From Pseudisothecium myosuroides (lineage: Eukaryota > Streptophyta > Bryopsida > Hypnales > Lembophyllaceae), in contig OX637295.1 in the NCBI GenBank assembly GCA_951799445.1, forward strand, positions 1,116,001 to 1,180,000: a DNA stretch of 64,000 nt, read 5' to 3'. Position numbers and translations under genes: made by a program. The notes under the pieces were generated by a model, which saw nothing but the letters and a program-made list of their open reading frames with translations, was not told where the DNA came from and did no database searches. Positions 47,291 to 59,830 of this stretch are shown here, one piece after another; the first letter of the stretch is position 1, and every line of letters starts with the position of its first letter.

Positions 47291-48411
47291 CACTACAAGA
47301 GAAAGGAGTGTTTTAACCCCTAAAGGACCGTTGTCCCTTCGGGGGACAAATGCGTTTTCGGGCAGGTACCTACAGGCTGAAATTTTCTCCTGATTTTTTG
47401 AAACTTTTTTTGGAGCTTGAAAATCTGATGAGCTTCGTGGGAATATAATTTTTTTCACAATCGGTGCCTGGGAACAATAGTTATGATCAAATAAGCTCAA
47501 AACAAGGGACGGCGGGTAGCCCGGCCAGCAAAATTTTTTTGGCAAAACTTTTATTTTTATTTTTATTTTTTTTTTTCTCATAGACTATATTTTTGTCTAT
47601 CTGGAAAGCTTTGATTCATTTCATTTGGATATGTTATGAGAAAGTTATGGACATTCTTGTTTTTCGGGCAGTTAGAGCATCTTCTTGAAAAAAATAACTT
47701 GTAGGATTCATTTCTGAATGCTATTTTTGAAATTTTTCAAAATAAATAAATTATCATGGTTTAGTTTACTTGCTAAAACAATCTCACCATTGGGATTAGT
47801 GTATTTTAATTCCATCTAAAATATATGAATATTTTAGATTTTCCTTCTATCTTGTACCTACTTCTACTTAACAATTTTTTTAGGAATGATAATTAAGTTT
47901 TTTTGAATAATTTTTTTTCCCCCTAGCCTCTCAACTCAATTTTCCACTATAAAGATTTAAAGCTCAAAACTGTGTAGTGCAAAAATTTTAATTTAAAAAT
48001 GTTCAAAGTCAAAAAATCTAGTTCCGCAATGTGCTGAAAAACTTGTTTTTTCCACTTTAAACACATATATCTTGCAATTTGTGCGGTCAAAAATTCTGAA
48101 ATTTTTTCCATACATTCTCATACTAGTTAGGTATAAGATCCTACGGTTAGATGTGCAAAAAAAACATTTTTCAATTTTTTTTATTGTTTGCTAAAGAAAT
48201 GGCAGTTTTCAGTGTTTTTTGGCAGAAAAAAGGCCTCGGTCCTTTAGGGGTTAAGTGAGTTTTTAAGTATGACACATGATTTTAAGTAATGACCTTTAAG
48301 GAGATTTTTAGTAAAATTTTGCTGAAAATCTCCTTGAAGGTCATTACTTAAAATCATGTATCTAGGTTTATACTTAAAAACTCACATAAAATACCCCTTT
48401 CTCTTGTAGTG
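47291..48411. mobile_element. CACTA-type MITE carrying a TTAA element
   Basis: Starts CACTACAAGAGAAAGG, ends CTTTCTCTTGTAGTG, and has ATA duplications at 47288-47290 and 48412-48414. Minus the nested TTAA element and one TTAA it is 183 bp. It is the same family as 53339-53559 (GTGTTTTAAGTGAGTTTTTA shared). Confidence 0.88.
47317..48250 (+). mobile_element. TTAA-flanked non-autonomous element (piggyBac-type), 934 bp
   Basis: TTAA (47313-47316 and 48251-48254) flanks CCCCTAAAGGACCG and CGGTCCTTTAGGGG, a 14-bp perfect TIR. Interior blocks define the family orientation: GAAAGCTTTGATTCATTTCA, GAGAAAGTTATGGACATTCT, AACTTGTAGGATTCATTTCT, ATCTTGCAATTTG, AGATCCTACGGTTAGATGTG and GGCAGAAAAAAGGCCTCGG. 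The insertion lies in the TTAA of a CACTA MITE whose intact relative reads GTGTTTTAAGTGAG. A 101-codon minus frame at 47276-47581 is not domain-bearing. Confidence 0.85.
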
Positions 48412-48415
48412 ATAG

Positions 48416-48645
48416 TAGAACCTCTCTTAGTGCATACTCTGGTAGTGCATAATATGCACTAAGAGAAACTATATTTTGAAGCCTTTATTGCTAAACAATG
48501 GTTGGAGGCCTTGTAGTTAGAAGCCATGTGGTTGGAGGCCATGTAGTTAGAAGCCACGTTAAACAGTGAACATTATTGCACCTCTCCATATGTATAAACC
48601 TCTTTTAGTGCATAGTCCCAACACTATGCACTAAGAGAGGTTCTA
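48416..48645. mobile_element. TIR element, 230 bp, 21-bp perfect ends
   Basis: 48416-48436 and 48625-48645 are perfect inverted copies starting TAGAACCTCTCTTAGTGCAT. The interior contains a 28-bp unit twice in tandem (GGTTGGAGGCC..TGTAGTTAGAAGCCA, about 48503-48560). Imperfect TAGTAG copies flank it. Superfamily not assignable from what I see. Confidence 0.75.
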
Positions 48646-49228
48646 TTGTAGTAGAATAATTTTTTTCAAAAATCTTTGAACTAAAAAAATGTGGCTGAGA
48701 ATCAATCTAGTTTTCATCTCCAAAAATCTGTTTGAGGTTTAGAGCCTCCAATAAAAAATTATGGACAAAATTCTAAAAGGGGTTGGAAGGGAAATTTTCT
48801 TTAACATTTAAATACCCTTTTAGAATTTTGTCTATAAATTTTTGTTGGAGGCTCTAAACCTCAAACGAATTTTTGGAGATGAAAACTAGATTGATTCCCT
48901 TTATTTTTTTAGTTCAAAGATTTAAGAAATATATATTCTACTATGCCTAAATGAGGTCTAAAATTTGACTTTGAACACAATTCTTGAATTTGAACAATGA
49001 GTGATCTCTCTTCAAAATATCCCATATTCTTTGAAGATTCACCATGGACCATTGATTTTTCTATATAAACAACCCCTTCACCCTTCATTTTCAATAATTG
49101 TCAATGAATTATGAATATCACATTGCCATTAAAAATTCTCTTGATGGTAGATGTCATTGAACTAATTTCAACATTTGATTTTTTTCAATACTTGGTTAGA
49201 ATACAAGGTATGCAATAATCAAGGTTAA

Positions 49229-50164
49229 CCCCTAAAGGACCGGCATGCGTTTTTTGGCTGTATAGAAATTTTGGGCAGGTACGTGTGACTAGAGATTTCC
49301 ATATTTTAAACTGAAATTTTAATAGAAGGTGGGTGCAAGGAATATCTTTCATGTGCACTAAATTTCAGCACATTTGGAAATAGGAGTCAAAAGTTATGGC
49401 CAAATATGTTACTTTTTTTTGTAACTGGGCAGTCTGGGCAGCAAAAAAAATTTGGCAGAAATTTGATTTTTTTTTTTTGATATTTTTTTTCTCATAGATT
49501 ATATTTTTGTCTATCTGGAAAGCTTTGATTCATTTCATTTGGATTTGTTATGAGAAAGTTATGGACATTCTTGTTTTTCGGGCAGTTTGAGCATCTTCTT
49601 GAAAAAAATAACTTGTAGGATTCATTTCTGAATGCTATTTTTGCAATTTTTGAAAAAAAAGAAATTCTTATGGTTTAGTTTATTTTCTAGAACAATCTCA
49701 CCATTGGAATTAGTGTATTTTAATTCCATCTAAAATATATTAATATTTTAGATTTTCCTTCTAACTCGTACTTACTTCTACTTAATAAATTTTTTAGGAA
49801 TGATAATTAAGTTTTTTTTAATATAATTTTTTTCCCTAGACTCTCAACTCAATTCTCCACTATAAAGATTTAAATCTCTAAACTTTGTAGTGAAAAAAAA
49901 TTTCAGTTAAAAATGTTTAAAGTCAAAAAATCTAGTCCCGCAATGTGCTGAAATACTTGTTTTTTTCACTTTATACGCAGATATCTTGCATTCTGAGTGG
50001 TGAAAAATTTTGAAATTTTTTCCACACATTCTCATACTAGTTAGGTGTAAGATCCTATGGTTAGATGTGCAAAAAAAACATTTTTCAAATTTTTTTACTC
50101 CTTGCTATAGAAATGACAGTTTTGAGTGTTTTTTGGCAGAAAAAAGGCCTCGGGCCTCTAGGGG
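49229..50164 (+). mobile_element. TTAA-flanked non-autonomous element (piggyBac-type), 936 bp
   Basis: TTAA at 49225-49228 and 50165-50168; ends CCCCTAAAGGACCGG and CCTCTAGGGG. From about 49480 onward it is close to the 47317 copy in the same orientation, sharing all family blocks; the left 250 bp is much more diverged. No long frame. Confidence 0.85.
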
Positions 50165-50168
50165 TTAA

Positions 50169-52084
50169 AGGGCATTACAATATACTTGAACCTTGATTAT
50201 TTAATGCCTTGTACTTGGATATTGAACCACTAACAATCATCTGATGTCACGGTGCAAGGTGAACGACTATAGCAGAAAAAACAATCCTTAAGCGAATTTA
50301 AATGTTATCGTGGGGTCCTTTCAGCTGCTTTGGAGCAACCCACTTGAGGCTTGTAATTTTCTATAATGCTCTTTTTTCTTCTACTAAAGATTGGTGGACT
50401 CTGAACATAAAGGGCCAAATCCGTCTTGTAGTATATCACAAACAAGGCATAATGCCAAGAGTGCTTCAAAGTGACATATACATTGTCTTCCCTTTGGAAG
50501 AATTACAAATAGTGTGTAGAGTCAAGTACACTAGACATTGGAATGTGAGATGATCTAAAGGTCTATGTGATTATACAACAAGGAGTCGGAGGCCCCTTCC
50601 AAACATTCAACCTAGAAAACTCCATCAAGGACAACAACACAATTTGGTTGTAGTTAAGGTTCCTATTTGCCATCTACCTTTGAATCCCACAAATTGGTTA
50701 TGAAATCAATATAGACACCTTAAATTGACAAGTATATTTTTATATACATCAAAATGGGCTACCACAGTAGATGCAACATAGTTGATGCATCACCAAAGGG
50801 AGAACTTGAACAACTCACAACAATCAGTTGACAACAACACTAAATCCAAAAACTCTACACATCTCTCTAGCATCCATGGATATCAAAAAAATATCTATGA
50901 TGAGGTGGCTTAAATTTGCTAAAGAATTTTTGATCGGCTCTTGGAGGCAATTTATGGGCATGAATGGGGCATGCCAAAATGTTATGCAACAATGGAATGA
51001 TCAAATCCATCAAACATGCCTTCTAAACTTGTCCACACATCTCCGTATCCTAGGCAAAATTAAACAACCTCAAACAAGTTTATGGAGACAAAGGACTTCT
51101 ACTCTAACATCAACTTTGAATGGTTGCAGGCGTACAAGGTTCCCTCTTTATTGTACATTGTCTTTGCTTTCAATTTAGGATTGCTTCTTTTAACTAAGAC
51201 TAGTTCTCCTTCTTGTAGCATTTCTCTTGTTTTTGTAAGGTGTCCTTTCAAACTATGCCAATTTATCAAGTACTTTGATATTGGTCTACATTGGCTTGTG
51301 TTACCAATTCTCTAGATTTGCTTGTTAGTTGTTTTTGTCCATACGACTTTTTTTTATTGTTGTCTTGGTTCTTGCCCTATTCAATCAATGTTGGCACCTT
51401 GGTGTCCCTTTTTGTATTATGATTTTTTTAAACTATGGGATGGATTTTTCCCTCTTTCATGATCTTCAATGCCATCTTTCATAGTGTAGAGGTGTAGGTT
51501 TGAATTTCCTTGATGGCAATAGCCATGTGAACTATAAGTGTACAAATATTGTGCCATGGTATTCTATGTAGAAAAATTGATGTAGAATACAAATTTATAC
51601 CTTCATTTTGTTTATTTCCAACAATTGAATCTCCTTTTCTAATTGATTTGAGTCATACAAGGTAATTATTTTCTTTCTATAATTATAATTACATTTGTCC
51701 TACATGAGTATTTAGACCAAAGAAAATAGAAATAAGGAAGGTCTTCTTATAGGTCATTTTGTAGCTCTACCAAAGCCATCATTCTACTTGTGATGATGTT
51801 ACCACAATTTGCAAAAAAGGATCACTACACAGGTTCTAATATATTTTCATCACAATATATCATTACAAGTTAAATAACATAAGAATTATAATTTACCTAT
51901 TTTAGTGGCAATATTTAGATTTTAACTCGTGTAGCTAATATTTATGTATATTGAGATTGTTTGTTTATTTGACAAACATAGGTTCTCATTGATGGTCTGC
52001 AAATAAAGAGTCATAATCTTTAGGCACCACAACTAAATGTTACAATTGAAGCTACAATTATTTTGGATCTATTTTTTACTACTC
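50169..52084. other. No supported gene; possible decayed coding at 50.6-51.2 kb
   Basis: A 116-codon frame at 50828-51178 and overlapping frames read partly like protein, but stops interrupt every frame and no domain is recognisable. The rest is AT-rich. Confidence 0.4.
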
Positions 52085-52088
52085 TTAA

Positions 52089-52662
52089 TTCCTTAAGGAC
52101 CATGAGTGCAAATTTTGAATAATAAATGAATGGAAACACATCCCAAACTCACCAAAATGCGTTTTTTCATCCATCAATTTTTTTGAAGATTTTTGTATTA
52201 GTTCTTTAACATTTGTACAACCTAGATTATGAAGATTTTTCTTTGCAAATATTCTATTATTCAAAGGATTAAAGGGTATCAATAGGTCTAGCCTCAAAAA
52301 ATAACTTTCTCTGTTTAAAAAATGACCCTTCAAAAACAACTTGAATCAAAAAATAAAATAAAAATCTTCAAAAATTATTATGATTAGAACTTAGCATTTT
52401 GAACTTATATAAAAAAATTCTTGTAAAATCATAAATATTCAATCTACAATTGATTTTAGAAGGAATTTTCAATTTCCGGTTTCAAATTTTATTGTAAAAG
52501 ATTGGTTTGTGAAATTGTTGACCTAACCGTATGGATGTGATATATAAATTATACTTTACAACTATTGTTTGAGATTCATCATTAAAATGTTATTTTAAGT
52601 TGCATTTTATAATAGATCTTTACAATTTTAGAAATTTGGACACCCCTTTGGTCCCTGAGGGG
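52089..52662. mobile_element. Diverged TTAA element, about 574 bp
   Basis: TTAA (52085-52088) then TTCCTTAAGGACCATGAG; right end TTGGTCCCTGAGGGG then TTAA (52663-52666). Ends are an eroded version of CCCCTAAAGGACC. Interior not alignable by eye. Confidence 0.5.
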
Positions 52663-52666
52663 TTAA

Positions 52667-53326
52667 TTCCAGGGCTTTTTCTTTAGCTTTCTAGTGCCAA
52701 ATTGCACCAAAAAAAAAATCTGGCTAAAAAAGGTTATAAAAAATGCCAAAAAAATTGGATGAAATCGCCAGACAACTTTGAAATTAAAAAATATATTAGA
52801 TGAAATCGCCTAATTATAGATGAAAACCATACTATACATCCAATAAGTGGATGAATGTTGCAATTTGGAGCACCACTATAACATTTTATATTGCCACTAT
52901 GGTACTTTTTCAAAAATGAAAAAAAAAAACTGGTTAATTCTTTATTGTCAAAGGGGGATCCTCCCTCCAAAACCACTTCTAAACTGTTGTTTTAAATAGA
53001 ATGTATAATTTTTCTTAGATTCATTCCTTGACCATAGGATATCATTTGTCATTAGCAAAGTATTCTAACTTATAATTTTAAAGATTTTGACAATATGGAT
53101 TTTGATATCTTCAATTGGAGTTCAATTTTTGAAAAAACAATAGTTTTTTTTCCTAAACAAAATGATTTCACGATTTTGGGCAAAGCTTTTGTCCAAATCC
53201 AAATTTTTTGGCTATAGAAAGATAACTTGACAAACTAGATGAAAATATGTAAAACTTCAAAAAAAATTGGGCAATCACCTTGAAGTTGGGCAATGACAAT
53301 AAAATGGTTGATTGGACATTCAGGGA
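52667..53326. mobile_element. Diverged TTAA element, about 660 bp, abutting the previous one
   Basis: Shares the TTAA at 52663-52666 with its neighbour and ends GACATTCAGGGA before TTAA (53327-53330). The left end TTCCAGGGC is weak. The interior has ACCATAGGATATCATTTG and GACAATATGGATTTTG, motifs seen in related repeats. Confidence 0.4.
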
Positions 53327-53338
53327 TTAATCAACATT

Positions 53339-53559
53339 CACTACAAGAAAAAGGGGTGTTTTAAGTGAGTTTTTAAGTATAGTCCTAAACACATGATTTT
53401 AAGTAATGACCTTTAAGGAGATTTTTAGCAAAATTTGACTTAATACACATGTTTTTAAGTCAAATTTTGCTAAAAATCTCCTTAAAGGTCAATACTTAAA
53501 ATCATGTGTCTAGGACTATACTTAAAAATTCACTTAAAACATCCCTTTCTCTTGTAGTG
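53339..53559. mobile_element. CACTA-type MITE, 221 bp, uninterrupted relative of 47291-48411
   Basis: CACTACAAGAAAAAGGGGTG at the left, CATCCCTTTCTCTTGTAGTG at the right, ATT duplications at 53336-53338 and 53560-53562. Nearly the whole element is a foldback. Confidence 0.9.
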
Positions 53560-53611
53560 ATTTGCCCCTTGAATAGTCACCTACACCACCAAAGACTACT
53601 ACAAGTCTTAA

Positions 53612-54708
53612 TCCCTAAAGTCTCAAGGCCTTTTATTCCTCAAAATCCACTCAAAATTATCATTTCTCTTACATTGAGTGTATTTTTTTTAAATAATCTA
53701 ATCATAGGATATTGTACTTTACTTGTATGAAATAATTTGGTGAAAACTCCCGTAAAAATCTGGTAAATTTTGACTGTGTAGATTAAAAGATATTAGCATT
53801 TGAATCAAAGAAGTTTTTTTCTCACCCTACTTGAAAATTTCAAATGACTTTGACTACCATTCTTGGCAAAATCTTGAATTATAAATATCAAATTTAAAAA
53901 TCTATCATATTTAAGATCACGTTAGGCATGTTTTTACAAAATTTCATAGCTAAAAATGGTATGGAGCGCATCCAATAAAATCCCACACTCCATGGTTGTT
54001 TACCAAATTTATATTATATTACATTTTTTCTAATTTTTTTCAAGACATACTTTTAGAATACAAATATTTCAACAATAGATAGAAAGATTCCCTACCTTTC
54101 ACATCCTCTCAAAAATGGAAAAAAAAAATCCTCTAATTTCAACAAAAATAAGAAGGCTATTGTGATCTTCAAAATTAACATACTTAGCATAGGGGCAACC
54201 TTCAATAACGGGGCCCTTGACGTTTCCATCTTGTTCTCATTCCTATTCTTGTCTTTGAAAATGGTGATTTCCTTCATCTACAGTTCGTTTGGCTTGTTAG
54301 TTGGCATTGAGATGTCCATAGTTTACCTTCACTTGTTTTTGGCTAATGGCATACTAGGTTGTTGGACATCTTTGACCTTATGCATATGATTAACAAGGTA
54401 TGGGTCCTTGACCACAAAATGGGCCCCGCCTATGTTCTATGTAGATCTCTAAATCTCTTGCTCCCATGCTCTCCCCTAGAAGTCAAGCCAAAAAGCCTTA
54501 CCCGATATGCAATTCAACTTGAATTTTGGATATAAAGGCAATTTTTCAAGCATATGACCTTTTTTGCTAATAATTATACTTGTACATGAAGATCTTGAAA
54601 AAACCTCATTTTATATAAAAGATTCAAAAATCATGTTAAATATTGAGATTGTAGGAGCCTATCCAAAATTCAATTTTTTCCCCCAAGAGGACAATGGGAT
54701 TTTAAAGG
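53612..54708 (-). mobile_element. TTAA-type element, about 1.1 kb, old copy
   Basis: TTAA (53608-53611) then TCCCTAAAGTCTCAAGG and the antisense family start (CACTCAAAATTATCATTTCT, CATAGGATATTGTACTTTAC, GTAGATTAAAAGATATTAGC). The right end resembles that of the 4363 copy (CCAAGAGGACAATGGGA) but the flanking TTAA has become TTAG. Longer than its relatives, so probably contains later insertions at about 54.1-54.4 kb. Confidence 0.55.
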
Positions 54709-57137
54709 TTAGAGAACAAACATTGAAAATTGAAGAGTTTCTGAGGCAAAATTTTTATTAAGTTTTTTATTAAGAGTTTAAAATATTATAAGTTATTGAT
54801 AATTTATAAAAAATAAAAAACTAATAAAGTGTTTCTTGTCTCATTTCATAAACCTTATTTTTAAATTTGTAGCCACAAACTTTTGAGGTGCCCTTTGAAC
54901 TTTGAAGATTGAAGTTCTACCTTTTCAAAATGTCTTAGGAAAATGTAGTGGTTTTGAGTAGGGGAGATCTGCTAGGATCTCATCTATACAATTTTAAATT
55001 AGAACTTGGAATTATTGAATTGCTATACTTTCATACTCATCTCTCGTTCTTATAGTCTTTCTAGCCTATTTATCATATATTTACCTTGTACTTGGACAAA
55101 AAGCTCTTGTATTAAGAATACCAAATCTTGGTCCTTGTTCATTTTTTTTGTGTGTGTGGGGGGGGGGATAGAGTGACTATCAAAATTAGTGCTCTTTCAT
55201 CACTCTTGTTCTTACTTGAGTTTTATTTTTCATTGCCAATTTTTTTGATGTTGTTCACATTTTGAAGTTTTTATAATGTTGTAGCAAATACATTCTTGAA
55301 TTTTGTATATTGGTATAAACTCGGGTATAAAGGTTTGGTGTTCAAGTTGGAGAGTTGGAGCTATGAAAAATTTTAAACCTACTAGATCCTAGCCCATATG
55401 GACTTCTTTAAGGCTATGAATCCATGTACTATCTACAATTTAATGATGTTGCATTCAAGACAATTGCTTACTTAAGGTAGGACCACCCATAGTTGATCAC
55501 TTAAGCACTTTTCAAACAGATTGTGAGCAAAATGAGGCAAATAAAATTTTAGCCATATATGAAGATAGGAAATATTGGGATTGCAAACTTTTCAGAATTT
55601 TATTCATAAAATTAAAAATTTTGTAATTTTTGGAAGCCCAAAAGTTGTCCGGACCTACTGCCAATATTTAGACTCTTCTAATTTTGATCATAGAGTAACT
55701 ACTTTCCCACTCGCTACTTCCTATTTTCTTATTCACTACTTTGTAACATGTGTCATAACCTTATTAGTCCCAACTTTGAAGAGGAGAAAAAAAACATCTT
55801 AAGCTTTGGTTAAAAATATGTTCCAACCTTGGTTGAAAATAGTTGCAGCCTAGAGGTTGAATTGAGTAGGGCTCTCTGGTCGGGAATGGATGGTCCTACT
55901 TTACATTTAACCATGCTAGAAAATTAGTTGTGTACCCTATACATTCTACCGTATGTATACATCAACATCAGGCAACAAACCAACTAATCTGCATGCAAGC
56001 TCTTTGCAATAGTATACATTGTATTCTATGATCTATCCAAAACATTGGGTGTACATACTTAATGACAAGGATATACATATGAAATTGTATTAGTTACAAG
56101 AAGTTCATCCCGTTTTCGTAAACCAATTTTACAATGACTTTTTTCGAACTCCAATTTTAATATGACACTATGACAATGTGTTGAAAATTTTTAGATCCAA
56201 ATCTTCTAAAATCCCTTATCTATAGTCAATCACCATCAATAGTACAGCTACGTGGAGAGCAATGGAGACCAATTCATTTATATATTACTTTGTAAATCAC
56301 TTGAATGCCATTTTATTTTACCTGGTGTCATTAAAAAATACATTATAAAGTAGAAAACTACTCCTTACCTTTAATTCCACAAGGTTACAAAAGTCAATCC
56401 ACTTATTAACGGTCAAGTTTATAATTTTGCATCAATACTATTAAATATATAGAAAAATAATTAGATTTTTTTAAGAATATTTTCTAAAAATTTGGATTAT
56501 TCATGATATTACTTCTTTATTTGTGGAAAAAGGATACTTTAAAATTTCAATTTTAAGGATCATTTATGATCTCTTGGGATGCTCAAGGATTAATATTAAT
56601 TATTGTTGACCAATGCTTTTATTTACACAAATTTCAATTGACATTTATTCCAACAAAGAGGGATAAGATGGTCAATTAAGTTTTTGGGTGCACAAAGTTG
56701 TTACGTGAAGAATAATCACTATATGCATGCACAAAATCAAGTGAAAAATTAAAAGAATGAAAATCAATGGGTGGTTAAGGTAGTTTGGTGGTTTCTATCT
56801 TTGAATTATCTTTCTATTTTTATTCTTCCGCTTTTGCTAAAGTATTCTTTTGAATTTTTTAAATCTAAAACACCTTCACAAGCAATTTCAAAGCCACATC
56901 AAACTTTGCATGTAACTTAGAAAATATTTATTTATTAGATCCTATATTAAATGAAAGTAGATATAACAATTTTATTTGTTTTAGATATAATCTTGTGAGA
57001 AAATGTATATCTAGATGCATTTGAATTCATTTCAAATCTAAAAAATTTAAATTTGTTGATTACTTCAAGCACATGAGTTTGAATAAGAAACATTAAATAG
57101 GATTGTAGCTTGGTCCAAGAGCTCAAGAGTGCCTTAA
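54709..57137. other. No feature seen
   Basis: AT-rich; a run of nine or ten G follows a TG repeat at about 55150-55168. No supported frame. The last few hundred bases should include the promoter of the FAS1 gene. Confidence 0.45.
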
Positions 57138-58581
57138 ATGGCAACAAAGATTAGGGACTTCACCAATGTTGTGAGATATATAGTGTTTTTTGTATTGGTT
57201 ATTGGGACAAAAATTGTAGAAGGTAAAGCAGGACTTCCTCCAATCTTACCAAAGCAATATCAAGGAAGTGGTAATGTATTGCAAGCTCTTCTTAACCAAT
57301 CATGGCCAACTTCTCAAGGGCCATCATCAACATTCACATTTTTTGCTCCTCAAAACTCAGCTGTGAAGGTATATTTAGTGCAATATACTTAAATCTTTTT
57401 GAATTTTTATTAATTGAAGTGTAATTTTTCTACATATATTAATCCATCAAAACTTTGTCCAAAGCGTGCTTTTCAATCTCACCTATTTGTAAGTGTCATT
57501 TAACAATTTTAGGGTTTGACATGAATTTTCTTCATCATCCATTATTAATTTGATGTTTAACAACTATATACCATCTTGATTGTAATGTTGCACAGAAATA
57601 TCCTTGTTTATTCTCAGAATCAGCTACAATTAGCAAAGCTATGGCAACAAGTGTAATACAATACCACATCATTCCAGGGAAAACTTTTTCATATCAACAA
57701 TTGAAAAATTTAGCCCAAAATGCAGATTACATGAGCACAACAGCTTTCAATGGAAAAAAATTAAATGTCACCATAGGTGGAAATAAAATCAATGGCTATT
57801 CTTCTATTAATAATCCAGACATTGGATCCAAACAATCTCAAGCCATTCATGGCATCAAAACTCTTCTTGTCCCTCCTGGTCTCATTGTAAATAATGAACA
57901 CCTTTGCTTGATGTGCATTCTATATTTTTTTGAAATTGAAAATTATTCAACTTAAACCTAACTATTATCTAAGGTGATGATTAACATTGAATGTTTTGAG
58001 TTATAATTTCATGAAGATGACTAGGTTGTGCATCAATGTTCTTTTGTAGATTGGATGTGGACCTCTAGCTCCATTAGTAAAAGGTGGAAATCATAGTGCT
58101 GCAAGTATACCATGTGCGTATTCTATACTTTGTCAATAATTTATTCTAATATTTCTAAATTAACTTATCATGATTTTAAGGCAAGAGGGCTTAACATAAG
58201 AGTCAATCCTAAATTTATGGACAAGTATACAAGGTACAAAACTTGAAGGATGGAACTTCAACATTATGGTTTAGTTGTTTTGGAAAATGTTTTAGAAAGA
58301 TATGACTTTATTTTATTTTACACAAAAGAATGAAAATGTATAAAAAAAAATGCCATATACTAATAAGGTTATTATAAAATTGAATGTTTGAATTTTTACT
58401 TGGGGTTTAAAATAAAATGAAATTGTGAGCCTATATTGTAAACAAACATGAATTATTGTAATTTTTCCTAATTTACCATTTTTGTGTTTGTTTGCCAGTA
58501 AGTCATCAATTATCAAGGAGAAGCTTAGTTGGTATCAGTATTCCAGTATTGAGCAATGTGATCATCAGCTTGTTTGATTAA
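57138..58581 (+). CDS. Secreted FAS1-domain (fasciclin-like) protein, 222 residues
   Basis: Exons 57138-57368, 57596-57886, 58050-58113 and 58499-58581 (GT-AG introns) join in frame to 669 nt. An N-terminal hydrophobic segment (YIVFFVLVIG, residues 14-23) is a signal peptide. Residues about 42-174 form one FAS1 domain: the H1-like motif FTFFAPQNSAV, the central YH pair (Tyr100-His101) in QYHIIPGKTFSYQQL, and the closing GIKTLLVPPGLI. Potential N-glycosylation sites are NVT and NHS. The C-terminus GISIPVLSNVIISLF is hydrophobic and could be a GPI-anchor signal, as in fasciclin-like arabinogalactan proteins. FAS1 proteins act in cell adhesion and cell wall. The Pro/Ala/Ser-rich arabinogalactan region of classical FLAs is nearly missing. 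Confidence 0.88.
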
Positions 58582-59579
58582 TTACATATTATTGAAGAAG
58601 TTTAAAAAGTAAGTTATTGGTTTTATATAGGTGACCAAAATATCAATTTTCTACCACATCCAATACCACTTGGATCTTTGAAGAGCAAGAACAATCATAC
58701 TATATTTCATTATTATTGAATGTGTTATTGTTTGTATGAAGGAAAAATTATATCCAAATTTCAATCTTAGTACATACAACTATTGTGCCAATGGAACCTT
58801 GAATATTTCCATTTGCCAGCTCTAGCTTGGTTGTTGTTCTTCTTTGGTTACTTTAATGCAATGATATTTTTCATTTGTTCAAAAAAAAAACTTGAATTTT
58901 TAATTCATTCCACCTTGCTCTAATCCCTAATTGTCTATTGGACATTTGGGCACCACATAGCCAATGGTGTAGTTTGCTAAAAAGATATTGTGGAGTCTAA
59001 AACACTCAATTGTATTGAAAGTTATAAAATTATAGTTGACATAATGGATTGCAAAGAATTCTTAAAGAATTTTTTGAGGATTGCAACAACATTGCCTCCA
59101 ATTTTCCATCTTATAAGTTGATTTGCAACTTTGCAAGGGTGAATTTAACCAAGAATTTTAATAATTAAAAATTTAAGAGATTAATTAATTTTTAAATGAC
59201 AAAAATTGGTGTACTTTATATTTTTGTAAAATCATAATGAAAGAATTGATGACTAATACAAAGCCAACAAAATTAAAATTCACTTGAGACTTTAACAATA
59301 TTTTTTGTATAATTGAAAACCACATTTTTGTATTTAATACTAAATACACATTGTTGGATTCCTTGAGAAGATTCCTTATCTTTTGAGACTTTATCACTTC
59401 AAATTCTACTATTTCTTTGCTACAATTTTTTATTGTTGTCAAAAGTGACAATGAATGAGGAATAAAAAAAACTCTACCACAATCTTCAATTTTGATTTGA
59501 AGAATTTGGTTAGAAAAGCTACTGTACAATTTTCAATTGCATCATGTTATTTCCACCAATTATTTCTTCTACCAAGGTT
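58582..59579. other. No supported gene
   Basis: AT-rich 3' flank. The 114-codon minus frame at 59185-59529 is Ile/Phe/Lys-rich, as expected of AT-rich non-coding DNA. Confidence 0.45.
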
Positions 59580-59826
59580 ATGCCACATTTAACTACTTCT
59601 GGACTTTTGAAAATCCAGAATTAATAACGGTCATCAAGAGGAAACAAAAAGATCATCAGGAGATGATGCAAAACATTGGGAGATCAATACAAAACATCGG
59701 GAGATCTATACAAATATTGAGAGATCTATACAAACATCATGGGATCTGCCGATGTTATCATCGGGAGATCCCACGATGTTTTGTCCAGAATTCATTGAAT
59801 AATCCAAAAATAGTTAAATGTGGCAT
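59580..59826. mobile_element. TIR MITE, 247 bp, 16-bp perfect ends, GGTT flanks
   Basis: ATGCCACATTTAACTA (59580-59595) is perfectly complementary to 59811-59826; GGTT stands on both sides (59576-59579, 59827-59830). The centre holds four or five variants of ACAAAACATCGGGAGATC, direct and inverted. Confidence 0.7.
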
Positions 59827-59830
59827 GGTT

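Larger units (their letters stand above)
47250..48977. mobile_element. Foldback element interrupted by three other elements
   Basis: The left arm end at about 47251-47288 (TTAGACCTCATTTAGGCATA) is complementary to the right arm end at 48943-48977. The arms continue as 48651-48790 against 48830-48941 (TTTGAGGTTTAGAGCCTCCA against TGGAGGCTCTAAACCTCAAA). The left arm is broken by the CACTA MITE at 47291-48411 and the TIR element at 48416-48645. Without these the foldback would be about 370 bp. Confidence 0.75.

Noticed and set aside
48502..48560. Short tandem repeat considered as a CRISPR-like array
   Set aside because: Only two adjacent units without spacers, inside a TIR element in a eukaryotic genome.
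50828..51178. 116-codon plus frame
   Set aside because: Neighbouring frames look equally protein-like and all are interrupted; no domain.
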